DNA from: Agathobacter sp.
GTDB taxonomy: Bacteria > Bacillota > Clostridia > Lachnospirales > Lachnospiraceae
NCBI GenBank assembly: GCA_017481285.1
Contig: JAFUPI010000078.1
Span: 1-46,516, forward strand
Reading direction: 5' to 3'
Length of the DNA stretch: 46,516 nt
Shown: positions 1-9,478 of the stretch, piece after piece
How the letters are laid out: every line of letters begins with the position of its first letter
Position numbering within the stretch: the first letter of the stretch is position 1
Made by a program: the position numbers and the translations under genes
Notes under the pieces: model-generated
Seen by the model: only the letters and a program-made list of their open reading frames with translations
The model's database searches: none
Told to the model about the DNA's origin: nothing

Positions 1-106
1 ACGACGTCTTTATATAGTTGATATTACATATGCATGCTCGAAACTCGATGCAAAAACAGCATCTCAAACAGTCGAGCATGCATATGACATTATATAAATT
101 CGTCGT
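1..106. other. Large imperfect hairpin at window edge, function unknown
   Basis: The two ends are complementary in nested blocks: 1-6 with 101-106 (ACGACG/CGTCGT), 9-16 with 91-98, a perfect 15-bp block 27-41 with 72-86 (CATATGCATGCTCGA and its complement) and an inner GATGC/GCATC pair (47-51 with 59-63). No T-run follows, so it is not a simple terminator. It could be a structured RNA, an end of a palindromic repeat element, or the 3' structure of something left of the window. No protein reads through it. Confidence 0.6.
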
Positions 107-442
107 ACTAAGAGACACACGAAAAGTCTGTAAAGGTGTCTTTTCTCACACGGACATTCTTCGCAGATTGTAAAATATTTGAAAGACATAAAAAATCACA
201 AGAGTCGGAAGTGTGTTTCTTAGAAAATAAGCATTTTACTTAACGAGAGAAAATTTCAAGAAGAAACTGCGACATATATATTTCGAAATATAAAAATAAG
301 GGCGTCGACAAATTTATAGTTAGGTACTTGTTGGGAAGGTGCGTTTGAAAAAGGACTTGCCAAATGAGGGATAAGTGGTTATTATACATATTTGGTTTTA
401 TATGGTGTTTTGTGCACTGCTTAATAAGAAAGAAGGATTTTT
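107..442. other. Gene-free A-rich region upstream of bipA
   Basis: No open reading frame with a ribosome binding site is visible. It contains a 16-bp palindrome TATATTTCGAAATATA (277-292), bracketed by CGAC (270-273) and GTCG (304-307), which could form a stem. The bipA promoter lies at its right end. I recognise no known riboswitch or RNA family here. Confidence 0.4.
357..385 (+). promoter_or_regulatory. Sigma-A type promoter of bipA
   Basis: TTGCCA (357-362), 17-base spacer, TATTAT (380-385), about 50 bases before the bipA start codon. Confidence 0.6.
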
Positions 443-2284
443 ATGAAAACAACGAGAGAAGACATTCGTAATATCGCAATCATCGCCCACGTTGATCATG
501 GAAAAACAACACTTGTTGATGAATTACTGAAACAAAGTGGCGTTTTCCGTGAAAATCAGGAAGTTCAGGAATGTGTTATGGACTCCAATGATATTGAACG
601 TGAACGTGGTATTACTATTTTGTCTAAAAACACAGCCGTACAATATAAAGATGTAAAAATCAACATCATTGATACACCCGGACATGCTGACTTCGGTGGC
701 GAGGTAGAACGAGTTCTAAAGATGGTAAATGGTGTTGTTTTGGTAGTAGACGCTTTTGAAGGAACTATGCCACAGACGAAATTCGTACTGATGAAAGCAT
801 TGGCTTTGGACCTGCCAGTTATCGTTTGCATCAACAAAATTGACCGTCCTGAAGCAAGACCAGATGAAGTAATCGATGAGGTATTAGAATTATTTATGGA
901 TTTGGATGCTTCTGATGAACAGTTAGACTGTCCATTTGTTTTCGCATCTGCAAGAAATGGATATGCAATGTTAGATATGAACGATGAAAGAAGGGATATG
1001 ACACCCCTCTTTGAAACCATTGTAAACTATATTCCTGCACCATCTGGTGATCCAGAAGCAAATACACAAGTTCTCATCAGCACCATTGACTACAATGAAT
1101 ATGTTGGACGTATCGGTGTTGGTAAAGTAGAGAATGGTATCCTCAAAGTAAATCAGGAGGCTGTCGTGGTAAACCACCACGAACCTGACAAGCTGACCAA
1201 AGTTCGTATCAGCAAGCTATACGAATTTGACGGATTGAATAAGGTAGATGTAGCCGAGGCTTCCGTTGGCTCTATCGTAGCAATCTCTGGTATTTCAGAT
1301 ATTCACATTGGTGATACTATCTGTGCACCTGAAAACCCGGTGGCTATCCCTTTCCAGAAAATTTCAGAGCCAACCATTGCGATGAATTTTATCGTAAATG
1401 ACAGTCCTCTTGCCGGACAGGAGGGAAAATATGTAACCTCCCGCCACATCCGCGAGAGACTTTACCGCGAATTAAATACTGACGTGTCGCTTCGTGTAGA
1501 AGATACCGATTCTCCAGATAGCTTAAAAGTATCTGGACGTGGCGAACTTCACTTATCCGTACTTATCGAAAACATGCGTCGTGAAGGTTATGAATTTGCA
1601 GTAAGTAAAGCAGAGGTATTATATAAAGAAGACGAACAGGGCAAAAAATTAGAACCAATGGAAATTGCCTATGTCGATGTACCTGATGAATTTACCGGTG
1701 CTGTTATTTCCAAATTACAGCAGCGAAAAGGGGAATTGCACAACATGGGCTCCATCGCAGGCGGCTACACTCGTATTGAGTTCCGCATCCCATCCCGTGG
1801 CTTAATCGGCTACCGCGGTGACTTTATGACAGATACAAAGGGAAATGGTATCATCAACACGATTTTCGATGGTTATGATTATTATCGTGGAGATATTGAT
1901 TATCGTGCGACTGGCTCGCTTATCGCCTTTGAAGATGGTGAATCCGTAACCTACGGACTTTTCTCTGCACAGGACCGTGGAACCCTCTTCATCGGACCTG
2001 GAGAACGCGTTTACTCTGGCATGGTTATCGGTCAGTGTTCCCGTGCTGAAGACATCGAGCTGAACGTTTGTAAGAAAAAACATCTTACCAACACTCGTTC
2101 CTCTTCCGCAGACGAAGCCCTTACCCTTGTACCACCACGTATCCTAAGCTTGGAACAGGCATTGGACTTTATCGACACCGATGAGCTCCTTGAGGTAACA
2201 CCAGAAAATCTTCGTATTCGTAAACGTATTTTAGATCCAACACTTAGAAAACGTGCAGCGTTTAAAGCAAAACAGCAGGGTTAA
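443..2284 (+). CDS. bipA: Ribosome-associated GTPase BipA/TypA
   Basis: 613 residues, the usual length of the family. The N-terminal translational GTPase domain has the P-loop AHVDHGKTT (residues 15-23), DTPGHADF and NKID; it is followed by EF-G-like domains II, III and V and the BipA-specific C-terminal domain. BipA binds the ribosome and helps 50S assembly and stress adaptation, acting in the cytosol. AGAAGGA (431-437) precedes the ATG. Its stop codon overlaps the stop of the convergent GGDEF gene by two bases, and its terminator lies across both gene ends. Single-gene unit as far as visible. Confidence 0.95.
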   Translation: MKTTREDIRNIAIIAHVDHGKTTLVDELLKQSGVFRENQEVQECVMDSNDIERERGITILSKNTAVQYKDVKINIIDTPGHADFGGEVERVLKMVNGVVLVVDAFEGTMPQTKFVLMKALALDLPVIVCINKIDRPEARPDEVIDEVLELFMDLDASDEQLDCPFVFASARNGYAMLDMNDERRDMTPLFETIVNYIPAPSGDPEANTQVLISTIDYNEYVGRIGVGKVENGILKVNQEAVVVNHHEPDKLTKVRISKLYEFDGLNKVDVAEASVGSIVAISGISDIHIGDTICAPENPVAIPFQKISEPTIAMNFIVNDSPLAGQEGKYVTSRHIRERLYRELNTDVSLRVEDTDSPDSLKVSGRGELHLSVLIENMRREGYEFAVSKAEVLYKEDEQGKKLEPMEIAYVDVPDEFTGAVISKLQQRKGELHNMGSIAGGYTRIEFRIPSRGLIGYRGDFMTDTKGNGIINTIFDGYDYYRGDIDYRATGSLIAFEDGESVTYGLFSAQDRGTLFIGPGERVYSGMVIGQCSRAEDIELNVCKKKHLTNTRSSSADEALTLVPPRILSLEQALDFIDTDELLEVTPENLRIRKRILDPTLRKRAAFKAKQQG

Positions 2285-2302
2285 TTCCCCTGCTGTTTTT
2301 TT
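2271..2302. terminator. Bidirectional terminator shared by bipA and the GGDEF gene
   Basis: AACAGCAGGG (2271-2280) pairs with CCCTGCTGTT (2288-2297) over a 7-base loop and is followed by a T7 run. On the minus strand the same stem is followed by TTTTGC. Both coding sequences end inside the structure. Confidence 0.85.
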
Positions 2303-4239
2303 GTAGCTTCTTCTGCCATTTTTAACTTCTTTGCTCTCTTTTCTGCATACATTTTCTGGTCCGCCTGTTCAATGACTTCGTCTAAGCCATCAATTTCTCG
2401 CGCTTTCCATGTAGATACACCTATGCTGGCAGATAATGTGAATGGATGCTTGCCTGACTCATTTACCTCTTTCATATCCTCTCGGATAGATTCCAGGATG
2501 CGTTCCAATTTGTACTCTTCGCCGTCTTTATATCCACCAAAGAGTACAAACTCATCTCCGCCATATCTCATTCCCAGCATTTCACCGGAAACATTTTTAT
2601 GTACAATAGCACCGATTTCACGAATCATCAAATCGCCCACTTCATGTCCTAAGGTATCATTTGCTGCTTTTAATCCATCTGCATCCATAAAGATAATAAA
2701 CGCATTCTTATCATCGGATTTAAAGTGTTCCATGATACTTTTGGCTTCATAAGAAAATCCCGAACGATTATAAAGCATGGTCAAATTGTCATAACACCAC
2801 ATACCGTTTAAACGGTCTACCGCATCTTTTAAGAGCATACGCTGGCGTACATTATCCAACCCAACACCAATCTCCATCAGCATGGAGTAATACAATCCAC
2901 TGGCAACCACGCTATCTACACGCTGACATACTGCATAACCATAACAACAATTATGATAAAAAATCTGATTGACTACAAAAGTATTTCCGCCTGATTTCGT
3001 ACGGCATTCTTCTGGAAGCACGAATCCCTTAGGAAACTTCTTATAGGATACGAATTTTCCTTTCTCGTAAGCCACTGCTATATCAATATATTCCGTATAA
3101 TCATCATTCACATCTAAAACGTCGATATTTCGTCCCAAATTTCGTTCTGGCAAAGCAAATACCTGCTCCACGTCACAAGCACACAAGTAAAATTTCTCTA
3201 CTCCAATCTGAGGAACATACTGCTTCATAACATCAAACAACTGCTCCGGTCTAGAAGCTTTTGCAAAATCTGCTGTCATACCACGCACTACATCTGCCAT
3301 AAATATAGTATCACGCTGCTGAATAATATACTTGTGCTTTACCTGCTCCATCAATTCTTCCAATCCCAGAATATCATCTGCTTCTGGTCTGCAGCCACAG
3401 CTCTCTCTGTACTTCATTTCACATGGAAGCGTATAATGCTCGATATCTTTCCCATTTAAAAGTTCCATAATTTCTAAAATGGCTTTATATCCTACTTCCC
3501 TCTGATTTTTATCCACTGTAGTAAGGGAAGGACGATCCAACTGAGAACGCTCTCCATTATCAAATCCACAGATTTTGACATCCTCTGGAATCTTATATCC
3601 AGCTTTTTTAAAGACATCCATAATACCATGTGCCATATCGTCGTTGCCACAAATAATGGCCTCTGGCTCCTTGCCTTCTGCCAAAATCTGCTCCCCAATC
3701 ATGATTCCGCTTTCCATGGTGAAAGCACCCTCATACACATCGTCTTCTTCAAACCGAACCCCATTATTGAGCATCGCATCCTGAAATGCCTTATAACGTT
3801 TACGAGCCTCACTACTTGCAACCATCGAACCACTGACATATAAAATCTTGGTATATCCGTGGTAGAGGAAATGTTCTACCATCTCATATTCTGCTTCGTA
3901 ACTGTCAATCGCCACACAGCTCATACCATCTATTTTGCGGTCCACACTTACCATTGGCTTTCCAAGTGTATTTAAATCTTTAATAAGCTTATCCAATGCC
4001 ATTGGATTATGAATCGTATTTGGCACCAGTACAACACCATCAAATTTGTCGAACTCAGGAAGTTTCAGAACCTGTGTCGCAGCCATGATACTTTCTTCCG
4101 TTTCACGTGTCCCTACATAATTTGTAAACACAAAAAGATTGCAGTCGAATTCCCTGGCTCCAATCTCCATACCTTCTAAAATTTTCTTTTGATTATCCAG
4201 ATTAATTGCACCTAAAACTACCGCAATCTGTTTTACCAT
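2281..4239 (-). CDS. LacI-like periplasmic-binding domain fused to GGDEF (diguanylate cyclase)
   Basis: 652 residues. Residues 1 to about 285 resemble the sugar-binding core of LacI/GalR regulators (Peripla_BP type) but there is no N-terminal helix-turn-helix and no signal peptide, so it should be cytosolic. Residues about 290-470 form a middle domain, possibly GAF-like. The C-terminal GGDEF domain has intact GGDEF at residues 560-564, so cyclic di-GMP synthesis from two GTP is likely. No RxxD inhibitory site is present five residues before GGDEF. The ligand is unknown; a small sugar or metabolite is the family expectation. AAGGAG lies before the ATG. It follows hisA by 28 bases, so the two are probably cotranscribed. 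Confidence 0.88.
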   Translation of the reverse strand: MVKQIAVVLGAINLDNQKKILEGMEIGAREFDCNLFVFTNYVGTRETEESIMAATQVLKLPEFDKFDGVVLVPNTIHNPMALDKLIKDLNTLGKPMVSVDRKIDGMSCVAIDSYEAEYEMVEHFLYHGYTKILYVSGSMVASSEARKRYKAFQDAMLNNGVRFEEDDVYEGAFTMESGIMIGEQILAEGKEPEAIICGNDDMAHGIMDVFKKAGYKIPEDVKICGFDNGERSQLDRPSLTTVDKNQREVGYKAILEIMELLNGKDIEHYTLPCEMKYRESCGCRPEADDILGLEELMEQVKHKYIIQQRDTIFMADVVRGMTADFAKASRPEQLFDVMKQYVPQIGVEKFYLCACDVEQVFALPERNLGRNIDVLDVNDDYTEYIDIAVAYEKGKFVSYKKFPKGFVLPEECRTKSGGNTFVVNQIFYHNCCYGYAVCQRVDSVVASGLYYSMLMEIGVGLDNVRQRMLLKDAVDRLNGMWCYDNLTMLYNRSGFSYEAKSIMEHFKSDDKNAFIIFMDADGLKAANDTLGHEVGDLMIREIGAIVHKNVSGEMLGMRYGGDEFVLFGGYKDGEEYKLERILESIREDMKEVNESGKHPFTLSASIGVSTWKAREIDGLDEVIEQADQKMYAEKRAKKLKMAEEATKKQQGN

Positions 4240-4267
4240 TTCCCCGCTTCTCCTTTTTACCTCTTTC

Positions 4268-5074
4268 CTATTTTCGACTCACGCACGCCAATACCTTTTG
4301 GTATTCCAGCTTACCACCGAACAAATCTAAAGCACTGCCGATCGTTACATTTAATTTATCATGTCCAAGACATTTTATCTTTTCTAAATCCGCATATTCA
4401 TGCACTCCGCCAGCATATGTAATCGGAAGCTTTCCCCATTCTCCCAATAAAGCCACCAGTTCCGTCTGGATTCCGCTCTGCTTGCCTTCCACATCCACTG
4501 CATGAATCAAAAACTCATCGCAGTAATCAGACAGTTTATCCAAAAGCTCTAAGCTTACTTTTTCTTCTGTAAACTTCTGCCAGCGGTCTGTTACGATGTA
4601 GTAGCCTGGCTCTTTTCCATTTGTAACATTTTCTTTTCCAAGATATCTACAGGACAAATCCAGCACCACATGCTCTTTCCCCACTGCCTCCACTAGTTTG
4701 TCCAGATTTTCATAATTAATTTTGCCATCCCTAAACACATAGGAGGTAACGATAACATGACTGGCTCCCATCTCTATATAATAAGACGCATTTTCTGCGG
4801 TGATACCTCCGCCAATCTGCAAACCGCCTGGATATGCACGTAGAGCTTCCACAGCCTGCTGCTTCGTTGCTTCATAATATTCACTATCGACTGCATTCAA
4901 TAAAATAATGTGCCCACCCTTAATACCATCTCTTTGATACAGTCTTGCAAAATCTGCTGCCCTCTGCTCCGACACAAAATTTTCTACTGCTTCATTATCT
5001 TTATCCTTAAGACTACTTCCAACAATCTGCTTTACTTTTCCATTGTGTATATCGATACAAGGTCTAAATTGCAT
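4268..5074 (-). CDS. hisA: ProFAR isomerase HisA of the eukaryotic (HIS6-like) type
   Basis: 268 residues from the chosen ATG. It should catalyse the fourth step of histidine synthesis, the isomerisation of ProFAR to PRFAR. The start FRPCIDIHNGKVKQIVG, the insert FVSEQRAADFARLY, the block EFLIHAVDVEG and the end GSALDLFGG match yeast HIS6 and plant HisA closely, not the standard bacterial HisA. Catalytic Asp candidates are D8 and D194. An in-frame TTG at 5138-5140 would add 22 residues, but homologues begin at the chosen Met; the upstream SD is weak. No other his gene is nearby; the partner is the GGDEF gene 28 bases downstream. Confidence 0.85.
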   Translation of the reverse strand: MQFRPCIDIHNGKVKQIVGSSLKDKDNEAVENFVSEQRAADFARLYQRDGIKGGHIILLNAVDSEYYEATKQQAVEALRAYPGGLQIGGGITAENASYYIEMGASHVIVTSYVFRDGKINYENLDKLVEAVGKEHVVLDLSCRYLGKENVTNGKEPGYYIVTDRWQKFTEEKVSLELLDKLSDYCDEFLIHAVDVEGKQSGIQTELVALLGEWGKLPITYAGGVHEYADLEKIKCLGHDKLNVTIGSALDLFGGKLEYQKVLACVSRK

Positions 5075-5211
5075 TTTTTTAAGGACATTCCGTCCACACC
5101 TTTCCAAGAGATTTATTTTATCGTATAATTGTCTATACAAATACCATGTTTTAAGGTAATTTTAACACATTAATTAGTCTCTGTGAAGTTATCTTTTATA
5201 CAATTTGCATC

Positions 5212-5240
5212 TTGACATGGTCATCTTAATTTGATATCAT
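5212..5240 (+). promoter_or_regulatory. Strong sigma-A promoter of guaB
   Basis: Consensus TTGACA (5212-5217), 17-base spacer, TATCAT (5235-5240). Confidence 0.8.
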
Positions 5241-5250
5241 CTATCAAATT
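5228..5250. promoter_or_regulatory. Candidate operator overlapping the guaB -10 box
   Basis: Perfect 9-bp inverted repeat AATTTGATA (5228-5236) and TATCAAATT (5242-5250) with a 5-base centre, covering the -10 box and the likely start of transcription. A repressor dimer here would block guaB. The regulator is not identified. As RNA only part of it would be transcribed, so a DNA operator is more likely than an attenuator. Confidence 0.5.
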
Positions 5251-5282
5251 ACAAAATTCAAACAAAACATTATTATATTTAA

Positions 5283-6758
<1,476 letters not shown>

Positions 6759-6764
6759 AAATAC

Positions 6765-6794
6765 AAGAGGATTGCGAAAGCGATCCTCTTTTTT
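6765..6794 (+). terminator. guaB terminator
   Basis: AAGAGGATTGC, GAAA tetraloop, GCGATCCTCTT, then T run. Confidence 0.9.
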
Positions 6795-6817
6795 ATACTA
6801 ATTTTACCATTAGTTCA

Positions 6818-6846
6818 TTGCTTTTACGCCATTTTCATGGTATATT
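6818..6846 (+). promoter_or_regulatory. Promoter of the CNNM/CorC gene
   Basis: TTGCTT (6818-6823), 17-base spacer, TATATT (6841-6846). Confidence 0.55.
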
Positions 6847-6892
6847 AGGTTCTACATAATTAATATTGTCAAAAAAGAAAGAGGTAAAATTT

Positions 6893-8173
6893 ATGGAATT
6901 TGGGCCCGGGCAAATAGGCCAATTAGTTTGTATCTTAGTTTTAGTTTGTTTATCGGCGTTTTTCTCATCTTCTGAGACCGCCCTCGTAACTGTAAACAAA
7001 ATCCGTATGAAGAACTTGGCAGAAAACGGTGACAAACGTGCCGCAAAGGTTTTAAAGGTAACCAGCGACAGCGGTAAGATGCTCTCTGCTATTCTTATCG
7101 GTAACAACATTGTAAACATCGGTGCATCTTCTATTGCAACTATCCTTGCTGTAGATATCTTCGGTGATATTGGTTCTGGTATTGCAACTGGTGTACTTAC
7201 TATTGTTATTTTGATTTTTGGTGAAGTTTCACCAAAGACCATGGCAACCATTAAGGCCGACAGCCTTGCACTTGCTATTGCAGGTATCATTGATATTCTG
7301 ATGTTTGTATTAACACCAGTTATTTTCATTATTAATAAAATGGCTTCCCTTGTTTTGTGGGTGCTTCGTATCAATCCTAACGATGCTGACAAAGCCATGA
7401 CGGAAGATGAAATCCGTACCATCGTTGACGAGAGTCAGGAAAGCGGAGCTATTGAAGATGAAGAACGCGAAATGATTCATAATGTATTTGACTTTGGTGA
7501 TTCTCTTGCAAAGGAAGTTATGGTTCCACGTATTGATATGACTTTCGTTCAGGCAGATGCAACCTTTGAAGATTTAATTGAACTCTATCGTGAAAATAAA
7601 TACACACGTTATCCAGTATATGAAGAAGCTACCGATCACGTCATCGGTATTATCAATATGAAAGACGTTATCCTTATTGAGAATGAAGAAGCATTTTCAA
7701 TTCGCGATATTATCCGCGAACCATATTTTACATATGAGCACAAGAACACAGCGGATTTATTTGTAGAAATGCGTAAAGCATCCATTCCTCTTGCCATCGT
7801 CCTTGACGAGTATGGTGTAACCGCAGGTCTTGTAACTTTAGAAGACTTATTGGAGGAAATCGTAGGCGAAATTCGAGACGAGTACGATAGCGACGAAGAA
7901 GATGCTATCGAACAGCTTAGCGAATATGAATTCCTTATTTTAGGTTCAACCAATTTAGATGATGTAAATGATGCGTTAGATTTGGACTTTGAATCTGACG
8001 ATTATGATACCATTGGCGGTTATTGTCTCCAGCTTTTAGACCATCTTCCAGAAGAAAACGAAACGCTTTTCACAGAAGACGGTGTAGTAATTAAAATCAA
8101 AGAAGTCGACAAAAATCGTATTGAACGTATTTACATCCGCATTCCAGAAACAAATTCTGAAACAGAAGAATAA
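6893..8173 (+). CDS. CNNM/CorC-family membrane protein (hemolysin-type, DUF21-CBS-CorC)
   Basis: 426 residues. About residues 1-150 form the CNNM (DUF21) membrane domain with several helices and the SSSETAL motif. Then come paired CBS domains (about 190-320) and a C-terminal CorC_HlyC domain (about 335-415). Such proteins are linked to magnesium or other divalent cation efflux and to tolerance, and sit in the plasma membrane. The start is the ATG at 6893 with GAGGT seven bases upstream; an in-frame TTG at 6866 lacks such a site. Single gene with its own promoter and terminator. The older name hemolysin is not evidence for lysis. Confidence 0.88.
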   Translation: MEFGPGQIGQLVCILVLVCLSAFFSSSETALVTVNKIRMKNLAENGDKRAAKVLKVTSDSGKMLSAILIGNNIVNIGASSIATILAVDIFGDIGSGIATGVLTIVILIFGEVSPKTMATIKADSLALAIAGIIDILMFVLTPVIFIINKMASLVLWVLRINPNDADKAMTEDEIRTIVDESQESGAIEDEEREMIHNVFDFGDSLAKEVMVPRIDMTFVQADATFEDLIELYRENKYTRYPVYEEATDHVIGIINMKDVILIENEEAFSIRDIIREPYFTYEHKNTADLFVEMRKASIPLAIVLDEYGVTAGLVTLEDLLEEIVGEIRDEYDSDEEDAIEQLSEYEFLILGSTNLDDVNDALDLDFESDDYDTIGGYCLQLLDHLPEENETLFTEDGVVIKIKEVDKNRIERIYIRIPETNSETEE

Positions 8174-8180
8174 CTAATAA

Positions 8181-8228
8181 AAAGCCAAAGTAATCACTCA
8201 ATATGTGACTGCTTTGGCTTTAATTTTT
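8181..8228 (+). terminator. Terminator of the CNNM/CorC gene
   Basis: AAAGCCAAAG pairs with CTTTGGCTTT around an inner CAC/GTG pair, followed by AATTTTT. Confidence 0.85.
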
Positions 8229-8274
8229 ACCTAATAATCTTTCTAACCGGAATTGCCTTTTTATTACATTAAAT

Positions 8275-8304
8275 ATGTCGATTGACATACATGTCAATTG
8301 ACAT
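8275..8304. promoter_or_regulatory. Two tandem 14-bp palindromes, candidate operators
   Basis: ATGTCGATTGACAT (8275-8288, one mismatch) and ATGTCAATTGACAT (8291-8304, perfect palindrome) are separated by AC, a 16-bp period. The second covers the -35 box of the promoter that follows. The layout suggests cooperative repressor binding; the regulator is not known. Confidence 0.65.
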
Positions 8305-8326
8305 TTACATATAGGAATACTACAAT
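8298..8326 (+). promoter_or_regulatory. Promoter of the secreted-protein unit
   Basis: TTGACA (8298-8303), exact 17-base spacer, TACAAT (8321-8326). Transcription should start near 8333, which rules out the in-frame ATG at 8327 as start codon. Confidence 0.75.
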
Positions 8327-8362
8327 ATGGTTGCAAATATAACCAAAAAGGAGGCAACATCT

Positions 8363-9217
8363 ATGAAAAAGCATTCAAAAAAATTACTCTGCATTATTTT
8401 AACCATTGTAATGACATTACTATCCCCACTTTCAATCTTTGCCAGTGAAACTTTGTCTAATGATGAGATTCTTTTACAACGTGGATATCCACAAATAGTA
8501 ATAGATACTCTAGATAATTCTCAAAAAGAATACCTTATAGCTGAGAACTCTGTATTTATGGGGGCTGTAATTGCATACCTCTCTGAAGATGGAGCTTCTA
8601 CAACTATAAATATTAACGAAGATGGAAGTTATATTATGCCAAGGGGTGGACAAATTTCTATCGCTGATTTAACCCTAAGTCTTACATATTCTCGAGATCA
8701 AAGCTATTCTACATTAAAATATATTGATGTAACTGCAAGCTATAATTGGATAAATCTTCCTTCTGAGCGATTAGAAGATTGTTTAACCGTCACTTGGGAT
8801 GACACTAAGTTCAAGCGAGAACTAAATTCTTTTAGAAAAGTAGATAAATACAATGCATATTGGACTGACCCCAATGGTAACATAATATCTTATGTAGATC
8901 AAATCACATCTGACGAAGCTGGATATGCAACACAAACCGATTGTGGAGTTTCTTGGTATGCAGACTTACAATTAGGATTAGGAATGTATGTTACAGACTT
9001 ATATGGATATGCAACATTTCGACTACTGCCACTTGAATCAACTTATGCTGGAACCTCTGAAATGTACTTTCACTATGTGCATGATGAATCACTATCTAGC
9101 TCACTTACTGTTAATATAAAAGATAAAGGTAGCATATCTATATCTAGTAATGGTTCTTTTTCGGAAAGAACTTTTGAAGACGAATTTAGTTGGTATCCCC
9201 CATCAAATATTAATTAA
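8363..9217 (+). CDS. Secreted protein of unknown family
   Basis: 284 residues. The Sec signal peptide has KKHSKK, a hydrophobic core and a likely cleavage after SIFA (about residue 29). AAAAGGAGG precedes the ATG at 8363. The mature part opens with an acidic helix around ILLQRGYPQIVIDTLD, followed by mostly beta-rich, Ser/Thr/Tyr/Asp-rich sequence with no anchor, sortase motif or catalytic signature I recognise. It is AT-richer than guaB and the CNNM gene, which hints at acquisition. A 54-residue membrane peptide follows by 24 bases, as in many secreted-toxin or bacteriocin units with an accessory or immunity peptide; this is only an analogy. Confidence 0.7.
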   Translation: MKKHSKKLLCIILTIVMTLLSPLSIFASETLSNDEILLQRGYPQIVIDTLDNSQKEYLIAENSVFMGAVIAYLSEDGASTTININEDGSYIMPRGGQISIADLTLSLTYSRDQSYSTLKYIDVTASYNWINLPSERLEDCLTVTWDDTKFKRELNSFRKVDKYNAYWTDPNGNIISYVDQITSDEAGYATQTDCGVSWYADLQLGLGMYVTDLYGYATFRLLPLESTYAGTSEMYFHYVHDESLSSSLTVNIKDKGSISISSNGSFSERTFEDEFSWYPPSNIN

Positions 9218-9241
9218 CATTCTAGAAAGGAGAAATTTGTA

Positions 9242-9406
9242 ATGATTAAATCCATTTTTATTATTTGCATTGGATTATTCTATTTCATATACGATGCATA
9301 CAACCCAATAACGACAATAATTGCAATAATTGGAGCAATTATTTCTTATCAATTAGACAAAATAATAAAACTTCTAAACGAAATAAAAGAAGATACTTCT
9401 AAATAA
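9242..9406 (+). CDS. Small membrane protein, 54 residues
   Basis: ATG at 9242 with AGAAAGGAG eight bases upstream. The protein starts MIKSIFIICIGLFYFIYDAY, then a second hydrophobic stretch (about residues 23-36) and a charged tail ending KEDTSK. Two short membrane segments with a cytosolic tail are likely. It lies between the secreted protein and the terminator, so both share one transcript. Very AT-rich. Function unknown; immunity or accessory peptide is an inference from context. Confidence 0.65.
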   Translation: MIKSIFIICIGLFYFIYDAYNPITTIIAIIGAIISYQLDKIIKLLNEIKEDTSK

Positions 9407-9410
9407 AAAG

Positions 9411-9470
9411 TGGCTGTTATAGCAATGAATATCATACACATTTCATTGCTATAGCAGCCATATATTTTAT
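9411..9470. terminator. Long bidirectional terminator
   Basis: The arms 9411-9429 and 9441-9460 pair over about 19 bases (TGGCTG...CAATGAA with TTTCATTG...CAGCCA), one bulge. T-rich sequence follows on the plus strand, and CTTTTTATTT on the minus strand, so it serves the 54-residue gene and the convergent aminotransferase gene. Confidence 0.8.
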
Positions 9471-9478
9471 TTCAAAAT

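Noticed and set aside
4268..5140. Longer HisA starting at TTG 5140
   Set aside because: The extra 22 residues are not seen in HisA/HIS6 proteins, which start next to the FRPCIDIHNG motif.
6893..8173. Hemolysin function of the CNNM/CorC protein
   Set aside because: The historic name does not imply lysis; domains indicate cation transport.
8327..8362. Upstream in-frame ATG of the secreted protein
   Set aside because: It overlaps the -10 region, so it would not be on the transcript, and it has no RBS; the ATG at 8363 has AAAAGGAGG and starts a proper signal peptide.
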